A stretch of DNA of 38,741 bases. Source: Prevotella sp. UBA2739 (GTDB taxonomy: Bacteria; Bacteroidota; Bacteroidia; Bacteroidales; Bacteroidaceae). The number at the start of each line of letters is the position of its first letter. Position 1 is the first letter of the stretch. Below the pieces are notes generated by a model. The model saw nothing but the letters and a program-made list of their open reading frames with translations. It made no database searches and was not told where the DNA came from. Made by a program: the position numbers and the translations under genes. This document shows positions 32,396 to 38,741 of this stretch, one piece after another. The stretch covers positions 1 to 38,741 of the forward strand of contig DEJV01000027.1 of the NCBI GenBank assembly GCA_002353525.1. The letters are read 5' to 3'.

Positions 32396-32995
32396 ATGGT
32401 TTTGGAAATCAAGAATGGCAGTCTGAGTGCTGATGCAACTGTGCTTTTTACCGACCTGAACTTCACGGTCCGGGGCGGTGAGCTGGTATGCCTGTGCGGT
32501 GCGCCGGGCAGTGGAAAGTCGGCCGTGGCTAAGTCGTTTCTGGGATTGCAGTGGCTCGATGGCGGCTATGTCAGCATCGACGGAACGCTGATCACCCCCA
32601 CGTCGGCACCTGCTTTCCGCCGGATGGCAGCCTACGTGCCGCAGCATCTCAGCCGTCTGGTCACATTGCTGCATCCAGAGGAGTGCTCGCTGCCGGAGCC
32701 TGCCGACTACTCGGTGTTTGAGTTTCAGCTGCCACCTGTGGGTAGGAAGGCTGCTACGAATATGCCGGTGCTTACTGCCGACGAGACCTTAGCACTCATC
32801 CGTCGGACCCTCTCGGCAGGAAAAGCGAAGCAGTTTGTCATTGCCGACGAGCCTACCATAGGTCTTTCCGACGAACAAGTAGAGCAGATGGCGACCCTTT
32901 TGCGGCAGCAGACCGCTGAAGGCAAGCCCGTGCTGGTGGTAAGTAACGACGAGCGACTGGCCGGCAGGGCTGATAAACGTGTCAACTTGAAATAA
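32396..32995 (+). CDS. FetA-like ABC ATPase with degenerate signature
   Basis: With start ATG 32396 the protein has 199 residues. Walker A is G35APGSGKS42, the Q-loop is Q83 in AAYVPQHL, and Walker B is FVIADEP (147-153). The ABC signature normally reading LSGGE/Q is here LTADE (126-130), so both glycines are replaced. The following gene encodes a FetB permease, so this is the FetA partner of a FetAB-type exporter (iron in E. coli). The start is after the -7 element at 32369; an ATG at 32363 is rejected. Confidence 0.8.
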   Translation: MVLEIKNGSLSADATVLFTDLNFTVRGGELVCLCGAPGSGKSAVAKSFLGLQWLDGGYVSIDGTLITPTSAPAFRRMAAYVPQHLSRLVTLLHPEECSLPEPADYSVFEFQLPPVGRKAATNMPVLTADETLALIRRTLSAGKAKQFVIADEPTIGLSDEQVEQMATLLRQQTAEGKPVLVVSNDERLAGRADKRVNLK

Positions 32996-33014
32996 AAAAG
33001 AAGGAGCAAAACGT

Positions 33015-33773
33015 ATGGAATTATCATATCTTAGCATCGTACTCTGTCTGTTGCTGCTGGCCATTCCGGCCTGCATGTTTTATTTATACGATGAGCAACT
33101 GCTCGTGAAAGGCACCGGAGCCATTGTCAGAATGCTCGTTCAGGTGATTGTAGGCGGATTGCTCACCTATTTCGTCATTGTCAGCGACGACTATCGCATC
33201 AGTCTGTTGTGGGTGCTGTTGTTGGCTGCTTTGGCGGCATTCGGAGCCGTGCGCAAGGGACATCTGCCAGCCATCCAGTATGTGCCTGTGCTGTTGGGCC
33301 TGCTGGTATCATCGCTGGCCGTTGGTTTCTATTTGCTCATGGCCGTTGCCCGTGTGCCCAATCCACTGCAAGCTAGTCTGCTGGTTCCCCTCATGGCGCT
33401 GCTCATCGGCCACTCGGCGGCTGTAGAGTCGCGAGGGGTAAACGCCTGGCTGCAAGCACGTCACGACTACCGCGAGCAGTACGAATACTTGAGAGGTAAC
33501 GGAGCGACCCACCTGAAGGCACTTGCTCCAAGCATTCGCCGGGCCATGCAACAGGGGCTTGCGGCCTCGTTGGCCAATGCCAAAAACACCGGACTTTATG
33601 CCCTGCCGCTGTTGTTGTGCGCCCTGTTGCTGGCAGGTATGCCCCCTCTGCAGTCGTTGGCGTGGACCGTTTACCTCTGCGTTGGCTGTCTGGCAGCATC
33701 GGTGCTGGCACTTGTCGTGACCTTATGGGTGAGCGACCGTCTGTTGACATCATCAAATAAACCGTCGAAATGA
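33015..33773 (+). CDS. fetB: FetB-like (UPF0014) permease
   Basis: The 252-residue membrane protein belongs to the FetB/YbbM family: several helices, the cytoplasmic phrase LRGNGATHLKALAPSIRRAM, and VPLMALLIGHSAAVESRG, which corresponds to the family LGMxxGNSMNG segment. In E. coli FetAB exports iron and protects against oxidative stress; the ion here is inferred. It follows the ATPase gene after 19 nt and overlaps the next gene by 4 nt (ATGA). Confidence 0.85.
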   Translation: MELSYLSIVLCLLLLAIPACMFYLYDEQLLVKGTGAIVRMLVQVIVGGLLTYFVIVSDDYRISLLWVLLLAALAAFGAVRKGHLPAIQYVPVLLGLLVSSLAVGFYLLMAVARVPNPLQASLLVPLMALLIGHSAAVESRGVNAWLQARHDYREQYEYLRGNGATHLKALAPSIRRAMQQGLAASLANAKNTGLYALPLLLCALLLAGMPPLQSLAWTVYLCVGCLAASVLALVVTLWVSDRLLTSSNKPSK

Positions 33774-34681
33774 GAAAAAACACATATCTGATTTTTGTGC
33801 TGAGTGTGCTGACGCTCAGCTCGTGCTTCTATCGTGGCAATCATAAGCCGCTCATTGGTGGAATTAGGGAATATCGGGAAGTTCGACTGCCTGCCGACGA
33901 CTATTCGTCAACCCCTTCAACACCCGGCATCCCATCAACATCCAGCAATCCATCAACACCCACCACCCAACACTCAACACCCAGCAATCCATCACCCAGC
34001 ACCCTTGAGCTGCCAGGCCCGATGAGCGGTGTGAGTGAGCAGATTCTGTACCGTACAGGATATGTCACCTCTTATAATAAGGACCACCGCATACCCAACT
34101 GGACGGCATGGCATCTGACAGCCGACCATACCACAGGTCCTTATAAGCGCAAGGGGGTAAGCTATCGCGAGGACGAGGATGTGCCTGCACCGCGTGCCAC
34201 CACTTTCGACTATCAGCAGTCCGGCTATGACCGAGGGCACATGTGTCCATCGGGCGATAACAAATGGGATCCGCAAGCACAGCAAGACTGCTTTCTGCTC
34301 ACCAATATGTGTCCGCAGAATCACAACCTGAACGGCGGTGACTGGAACGAACTGGAGATGAAATGCCGTAAGTGGGCCGAACGTTATGGCGACCTCTACA
34401 TCGTCTGCGGCCCCATTCTCTACCGTCAGAAGCACAAGACCATCGGACGGGCGCGGATTGTGGTGCCCGAGGCATTCTTCAAGGTGGTGCTCCGCATGTC
34501 GCCAGAGCCTGCGGCCATCGGTTTTATCTATAAGAACGAAGATGGCAACCGGCCCATGGGCGACTATACGAATACCATACGGCAGGTGGAGCGCATCACG
34601 GGAATTGATTTCTTCCCGCAGTTGCCCGATGACATAGAGGAACTTGTCGAAAACCAAGCCAGTCTGGACGACTGGCGTTAG
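33770..34681 (+). CDS. Secreted DNA/RNA non-specific endonuclease (lipoprotein)
   Basis: The protein has 303 residues: a lipoprotein signal with LSSC (about C19), a Ser/Thr/Pro/Asn-rich linker (about 44-83) and a NucA/betabetaalpha-metal nuclease domain. The signature is DRGHMCP with D154, R155, G156 and the catalytic H157; SGDNKWD and the metal-binding TNMCPQNHNLNGGDWNELE follow. Such enzymes cut DNA and RNA at the cell surface or outside. The linker is encoded by short tandem repeats with a period near 7. Its start overlaps fetB by 4 nt. A paralogue lies 650 bp downstream. Confidence 0.9.
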   Translation: MRKNTYLIFVLSVLTLSSCFYRGNHKPLIGGIREYREVRLPADDYSSTPSTPGIPSTSSNPSTPTTQHSTPSNPSPSTLELPGPMSGVSEQILYRTGYVTSYNKDHRIPNWTAWHLTADHTTGPYKRKGVSYREDEDVPAPRATTFDYQQSGYDRGHMCPSGDNKWDPQAQQDCFLLTNMCPQNHNLNGGDWNELEMKCRKWAERYGDLYIVCGPILYRQKHKTIGRARIVVPEAFFKVVLRMSPEPAAIGFIYKNEDGNRPMGDYTNTIRQVERITGIDFFPQLPDDIEELVENQASLDDWR

Positions 34682-34694
34682 ACCGATACTGCCT

Positions 34695-35210
34695 ATGCTT
34701 AATTTTGCAGCCATCGACTTCGAAACAGCCAACAACGAGCGCACCAGCGTATGCAGTGTGGGGGTGGTCGTGGTGCGCAACGGCGAGCTGGTCGACTCGT
34801 TCTACTCGCTCATCCAACCCGAGCCTAACTACTATCTGTATTGGAACACACGTGTGCACCGACTCACCAAGGCCGACACCGATGAGGCTCCTGTCTTTCC
34901 TCTGGTGTGGCATCAGGTGGAACCCTTGATAGAGGGATTGCCGCTGGTGGCGCATAACAAGGTCTTCGACGAGGGCTGTCTGAAAGCGGTGTTCCGTTGT
35001 TACCAGATGGATTATCCCGACTACCGTTTCTATTGCACCTGCCAGACATCCCGTCGTGTGTTTCCGCATGCTCCCAATCATCAGCTCCACACCATTGCCG
35101 AGTTGTGTGGCTACCACCTTGAACACCACCACCATGCGCTGGCCGATGCCGAGGCATGTGCCTGGATTGCCCGCAGAATTATTCCCGATGAGGCTGGCGT
35201 CGTCCTCTGA
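34695..35210 (+). CDS. DEDDh-type 3'-5' exonuclease
   Basis: From ATG 34695 the protein has 171 residues. The four catalytic acids and the histidine are visible: D8 and E10 (AIDFETA), D92 (AHNKVFDEG), H146 and D151 (HHALADAEAC). It resembles the stand-alone DnaQ-like exonucleases of the epsilon family. No signal peptide is seen, so it is cytoplasmic. It lies 13 nt behind the first nuclease gene and before the second. Confidence 0.9.
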   Translation: MLNFAAIDFETANNERTSVCSVGVVVVRNGELVDSFYSLIQPEPNYYLYWNTRVHRLTKADTDEAPVFPLVWHQVEPLIEGLPLVAHNKVFDEGCLKAVFRCYQMDYPDYRFYCTCQTSRRVFPHAPNHQLHTIAELCGYHLEHHHHALADAEACAWIARRIIPDEAGVVL

Positions 35211-35315
35211 GGCGGACTTTTCTTCTCACCCTTTGACAGCCTTCACAGACAAATGAAAGACAGTGAAGGAAAAGAAAAAACTGTTGAAAATATTCGTTAT
35301 CTAAAAGAAAGTTTG

Positions 35316-35323
35316 TATTTTTG
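35316..35323 (+). promoter_or_regulatory. -7 promoter element of second nuclease gene
   Basis: TATTTTTG at 35316-35323, with TTCG (one mismatch to TTTG) 19 bp upstream at 35293. The ATG at 35329 is only 5 bp further, so the transcript may be leaderless. Confidence 0.55.
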
Positions 35324-35328
35324 CACAC

Positions 35329-36222
35329 ATGATGAAGAAGATAATGCCCTTAGTGATGGCCATTTGCGTGCTGAGCGCATGCAAGGATGCCCCCCAGAAT
35401 GGTGCCAATGGACAAACAACCGTGGCCGACTCATTCTATAGTTCGTCTGTAACCACAGGCAAGAAGACTGCCGATGTGAGTCAAAACTCATCAGCAGCCA
35501 ACAATGCAGCGGCTTCGGCCAACAATAAGCCTGCCGTGAAGATGATGGAGTTGCCAGCCCCTCTGAACGACCGGCCTGAAAAGATTCTGCGTCGGAAAGG
35601 CTACACGACATCGTATAATTCGAAGACAAAGAACCCCAACTGGGTGGCCTGGCATCTTACCAAGAGTCATACCTACGGGCAAAACCAACGCTCGAAGGAG
35701 GTGTTCCATGAAGACGAACAGGTGGCAGCACCACGTGCAACCGACTGGGACTACTATAACTCACGCTACGACCGTGGACACATGTGTCCGGCTGGCGATA
35801 ACAAGTGGGATGCAACGGCCATGAACCAGACGTTCCTCTTCACCAATATCTGTCCGCAGAACCACGGTCTGAACAAGTATGAGTGGAATGACGTGGAAAT
35901 CATGTGTCGCGACTGGGCCCGCAAGTATGGTGCCATCGACATTGTCTGTGGTCCTATTTATTATGGTCGGGGTGAGCAGAAAACGGTTGGCAAAAACAAG
36001 GTCTGGGTGCCCGATGCATTCTTCAAAGTGGTGCTTTGCCGTCAGGGACAGCCTAAAGCCATTGGCTTTATTTACCGCAACGAGGGACGGAAACAGCAGA
36101 TGGCTGATGCCGTTCACACCGTTGACGACATCGAGCGCATTACCGGCATGGATTTCTTCCCAGCCCTGGCCGACGATATTGAGAATAGGGTTGAGGCAAA
36201 GGCCGAGCTGAGTAAGTGGTAA
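35329..36222 (+). CDS. Second secreted DNA/RNA non-specific endonuclease (lipoprotein)
   Basis: The protein has 297 residues: a lipoprotein signal (VLSAC, cysteine near 18), an Asn/Ala/Ser-rich linker (about 40-68) and a NucA-type nuclease domain with D148, R149, G150 and catalytic H151 in DRGHMCPAGDNKWD, then TNICPQNHGLNKYEWNDVE. It is clearly paralogous to the nuclease at 33770-34681, but the linker differs completely and has no heptad repeats. It has its own promoter. Confidence 0.92.
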   Translation: MMKKIMPLVMAICVLSACKDAPQNGANGQTTVADSFYSSSVTTGKKTADVSQNSSAANNAAASANNKPAVKMMELPAPLNDRPEKILRRKGYTTSYNSKTKNPNWVAWHLTKSHTYGQNQRSKEVFHEDEQVAAPRATDWDYYNSRYDRGHMCPAGDNKWDATAMNQTFLFTNICPQNHGLNKYEWNDVEIMCRDWARKYGAIDIVCGPIYYGRGEQKTVGKNKVWVPDAFFKVVLCRQGQPKAIGFIYRNEGRKQQMADAVHTVDDIERITGMDFFPALADDIENRVEAKAELSKW

Positions 36223-36286
36223 AGCAACTCGCGCGGAAACAGATTTGCACACAAATAATGGCTTTTGTCTTCATTATTTGTAACCA

Positions 36287-36463
36287 CTATTCTGCATCAG
36301 CCTCCTTAATCTTAGCCAGCAGCACCGCTTTCTCCGCCGTCTCTATCTGCCCGTCAGCATTCACCACAATCTCCGGCAGCGACTCCGTGCGGATGCTGTC
36401 CGTTTGTGCCTGTACCGCTGTTGCCACGAGACATGCCATTGAAATAAGAATCAGTCTTTTCAT
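36287..36463 (-). CDS. Small exported protein of 58 residues
   Basis: ATG 36463 opens a 58-codon minus-strand frame ending TAG at 36289-36287. The first 20 residues (MKRLILISMACLVATAVQAQ) form a clear signal peptide with an AQA-type cleavage site. The mature part, about 38 residues starting TDSIRTESLPEIVVNADGQI, is acidic. A -7 element TAATTTTG lies at 36538-36531 with TCTG 19 bp further up. It follows the TonB-dependent barrel gene on the same strand. I do not recognise it. Confidence 0.65.
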   Translation of the reverse strand: MKRLILISMACLVATAVQAQTDSIRTESLPEIVVNADGQIETAEKAVLLAKIKEADAE

Positions 36464-36530
36464 TTCTTATGTTTATGGGTTGTTATCAGTATATACACAC
36501 TTCAATGCGAACCGTTCACCATTTTGACTG

Positions 36531-36538
36531 CAAAATTA
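36531..36538 (-). promoter_or_regulatory. -7 promoter element of the small exported protein
   Basis: TAATTTTG on the minus strand fits TANNTTTG; TCTG at the -33 position has one mismatch to TTTG. The leader is about 65 nt. Confidence 0.5.
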
Positions 36539-36609
36539 TATAAATCATTCCAGGCAGCAGAGAAATCTCCCTGACATTTGTCTGACATTTGCAGTTATTG
36601 ATGGGATAG

Positions 36610-36629
36610 CGTCGGCACGGAGGCCGACG
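36610..36629 (-). terminator. Stem-loop after the TonB-dependent barrel gene
   Basis: CGTCGGC (36610-36616) pairs with GCCGACG (36623-36629) around a 6-nt loop, about 25 nt past the barrel gene stop. No T tract follows on the minus strand, so it may be a weak terminator or a processing element. Confidence 0.4.
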
Positions 36630-36653
36630 GCTGCCTATCGAAACGAGATAGAT

Positions 36654-38741
36654 TTATAGTCGGTTCTTTTCGTCATTACCTGCACCAGTGCCCTTGTACT
36701 TAGAACGTGTAGTATTGAAGTTATAACGGAGCGTTAGCACAAATTCACGACTGTCATACCAGCTTGCCTGTTCGCTATGCATCCGGCCTGCATACAACAG
36801 CATGCCCTGCTTTTCAGTGTGGAAAAGGTCGTTCCCCTGAACACGGATGGAGAGATGGTCGTTCAGCAGCGATTTTGTAAGGCTGATATTGACAGTTCCT
36901 TTGTTGCGAGAGGAATAGACGTTCTCATCATTGCCTTTCGTGGTCAGATAAGCATCCACTGAAGCTACCCATCCGTATCCGAAATCAAAAGCATTGTCGA
37001 GGCTCAGTTGGAAGATGGGCTTGTTCATCTGGTAGGTTCGCACATCGGTGTGGAGCGTGAGCCACTGCTTCTGCATCCCGACGCTCAGTTCTGGCGACCA
37101 AAAGCCGAACTTAGGGGCAATGGCCACCTGCGCCATGATGCTCTTCAGAGTTGGGATATTGGTCTGCGTAAGACGTGTCACGGCGGAGTTGTCAGCCTGC
37201 TGCTCGGCCCAATAGATGACAGCATCACGCCGATCGTTGTAGCTAATGGCGAATTGCAGGAACTTCCACACACCCGTCAATGAAAGGTCGTGGATATACT
37301 CATGCCTAAGGAATGGATTCCCCGACTGTAGTAGAAAACGGTTGCCGTAGGTGACGTTGTTGCTCAACTGCTGATATGTGGGGCGACGGACCTTGGCTGA
37401 ATAGCCGAGATGAAGCTGCGTTTTGCCTATTCGAGTACCGACGGAGAGGGTTGGAAACAGATTGCCGAATGAGCGACTTTGCTCGTCAAGGTGCAAGTCG
37501 TTCTCGAAGTAATCAAAACTCACCCATTCATAGCGGACTCCCGCAGAGAATTGGAAACGGTCAATCTGCCTGTTGTATTCCACAAAGGGGGCTATGTGTG
37601 ACTCCTTCAGTTTGGCAAACGATGTAGGAACATAATGCTCAGGATTGATATAGTCATCATTACGGTTGGTGTAGGTGTACTCTGCGCCCACGGTTAGCCC
37701 TCCGCCCCACAATGGGAAGTCAACATTGAGCTTCGAGGCAAAGAGTTTGTTGCGCTCACGGTTCTCAGAATTGACAACACGATTTTCCTGGCTTGTACTC
37801 TGTTCGGTATAGACGGCATGGTCGCTCTCACGGTTATATAGATAGTCGGTGTTGAAGTCAATTTCGGCCTTACCTATCTTACCTTTATAATATACGTTCA
37901 GTAGATGAGCCGGACGATAGCTGACATCGGCGTGTACTGTGTTGTCGAGATGGTCGAAATATTCACCATCGGCAGTCACATCGCTGCTGAGTGAGGTGTT
38001 GGTGTGGTTGTCGGGGCGAAGCGTCAGCGTATATCGCATTCCTATGGAATTGTTATCATCTAGAAGATAGTTTGCACCGACGGTATTGCGCCATGATTGT
38101 TTCTTTGGCTTGTAATCCTGTACAAAATTTTGCCGCCAAAGCGTATCAGTTTCCACAATTGTAGTCGTGTTGCTTGGGTAGTGACCATTGTTCAACCCAT
38201 AATAGATTGTACCGAACACGTCGAGGTTGTTGTGGCGGTAATTCCAGTTCAGTTGTTTTACAAGGTCGGTATTTTCCGATTGGTAGTAACTGGAGCGCAC
38301 ATCGAAGCCGAAGCCCTCACCCTGTGCCGCCTTTGTGCGTATCTTCACTACAGCCTTAACACTTGCATCATATTTGGCGCCAGGGTTGGTGATGAGTTCT
38401 ACGCTCTTGATGTTCTCTGATTTCAACTGGTCGAGTTCCGAGGCATCGCGCATCAACCGCCCATTGATGTAGATGAGTGGCGCGCCCTTGCCGAACACCT
38501 CAAAATATCCGTCTTTCTTCGTGATGCCAGGCACGTGGGTCAGCACGTCCTCGCCAGTGCCGAGTTTACTCAATATGGTATTCTCAACATTGGTTACCAA
38601 ACCCTCACTGCCCATCTGATATTGTGGCACATGGCCCTTCACCGTTACGCCTTTCAAAGCATAGTTATCCACTTGTAATCGAATGACTCCCACTTCAGAC
38701 TGGCTGCAAATCTTATAGATGGTCTTGTAACCGACGTAGGA
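36654..38741 (-). CDS. TonB-dependent outer membrane beta-barrel protein, 5'-truncated by window edge
   Basis: The frame is open to the right window edge, so the N-terminus is missing. 695 residues remain. The first visible part (YVGYKTIYKICSQSEVGVIR) is the end of a carboxypeptidase-regulatory-like domain, followed by a plug domain (NVENTILSKLGTGEDVLTHV, GKGAPLIYINGRLMRDASEL, GAKYDASVKAVVKIRT) and a long beta-barrel of the OMP_b-brl_3 type. Such proteins lack a SusD partner and import unknown compounds, sometimes under two-component control. It ends with a charged tail beyond the barrel (YKGTGAGNDEKNRL), unusual because barrels generally end in an aromatic residue; RYNF lies just before it. 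Confidence 0.88.
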   Translation of the reverse strand, partial: SYVGYKTIYKICSQSEVGVIRLQVDNYALKGVTVKGHVPQYQMGSEGLVTNVENTILSKLGTGEDVLTHVPGITKKDGYFEVFGKGAPLIYINGRLMRDASELDQLKSENIKSVELITNPGAKYDASVKAVVKIRTKAAQGEGFGFDVRSSYYQSENTDLVKQLNWNYRHNNLDVFGTIYYGLNNGHYPSNTTTIVETDTLWRQNFVQDYKPKKQSWRNTVGANYLLDDNNSIGMRYTLTLRPDNHTNTSLSSDVTADGEYFDHLDNTVHADVSYRPAHLLNVYYKGKIGKAEIDFNTDYLYNRESDHAVYTEQSTSQENRVVNSENRERNKLFASKLNVDFPLWGGGLTVGAEYTYTNRNDDYINPEHYVPTSFAKLKESHIAPFVEYNRQIDRFQFSAGVRYEWVSFDYFENDLHLDEQSRSFGNLFPTLSVGTRIGKTQLHLGYSAKVRRPTYQQLSNNVTYGNRFLLQSGNPFLRHEYIHDLSLTGVWKFLQFAISYNDRRDAVIYWAEQQADNSAVTRLTQTNIPTLKSIMAQVAIAPKFGFWSPELSVGMQKQWLTLHTDVRTYQMNKPIFQLSLDNAFDFGYGWVASVDAYLTTKGNDENVYSSRNKGTVNISLTKSLLNDHLSIRVQGNDLFHTEKQGMLLYAGRMHSEQASWYDSREFVLTLRYNFNTTRSKYKGTGAGNDEKNRL

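Overview
The window reads as chromosomal DNA of a Bacteroidales bacterium, most likely a Prevotellaceae member. Several intergenic regions carry the Bacteroidetes promoter TTTG-N19-TANNTTTG. Gene content agrees: a SusC/SusD pair with STN domain, FecR anti-sigma factor and ECF sigma factor, a FISUMP lipoprotein, an OMP_b-brl_3-type TonB-dependent barrel, and many signal peptides and lipoboxes. No tRNA, rRNA, CRISPR array, transposase or prophage gene was seen.

Layout. 1-1125 is the 3' part of an MFS transporter, followed by a Nudix hydrolase. 1868-2746 is a gene graveyard: a promoter fused to the C-terminal half of an ATPase, a Nudix tail and a mosaic remnant of an SDR gene. A LOG-family gene follows. 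On the minus strand, 8199 down to 4034 holds an AraC regulator, a hexapeptide acetyltransferase, an exported aldo/keto reductase, an NTF2-like protein, a decayed lipoprotein and an SDR. The acetyltransferase and SDR promoters are copies of one ~70-bp element. 14381 down to 8293 is a complete tripartite ABC exporter operon (TolC, HlyD, double ATPase, two permeases) with a divergent AraC gene. 17363 down to 15461 is umuD-umuC. 25763 down to 17615 is the fecR-susC-susD-lipoprotein-FISUMP operon, divergent from an ECF sigma gene (25895). The sigma gene is followed by a TraB/TIKI-thioredoxin fusion gene (26712). Next come ypfJ, aguB and aguA (agmatine to putrescine) on the minus strand, then a fetA-like/fetB pair, a secreted nuclease, a DEDDh exonuclease and a second secreted nuclease on the plus strand. 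The window ends with a 58-residue exported protein and a TonB-dependent barrel cut by the window edge, both on the minus strand.

How genes work together. A 31-bp element matching at 27 positions lies just upstream of fecR and of the TraB-thioredoxin gene, and both lack a normal TANNTTTG promoter. I infer that the ECF sigma factor drives both, so the fusion protein would belong to the SusCD system. This envelope system has no glycoside hydrolase and pairs a putative TIKI-like metalloprotease with a thioredoxin; it is the strongest candidate for something undescribed.

A second theme is short tandem repeats at gene junctions, with periods of 7, 8, 10 and 22 bp. Two heptad arrays form large hairpins with related loops (17499-17607 and 29056-29163). 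One heptad array appears to have grown inside a nuclease coding region.
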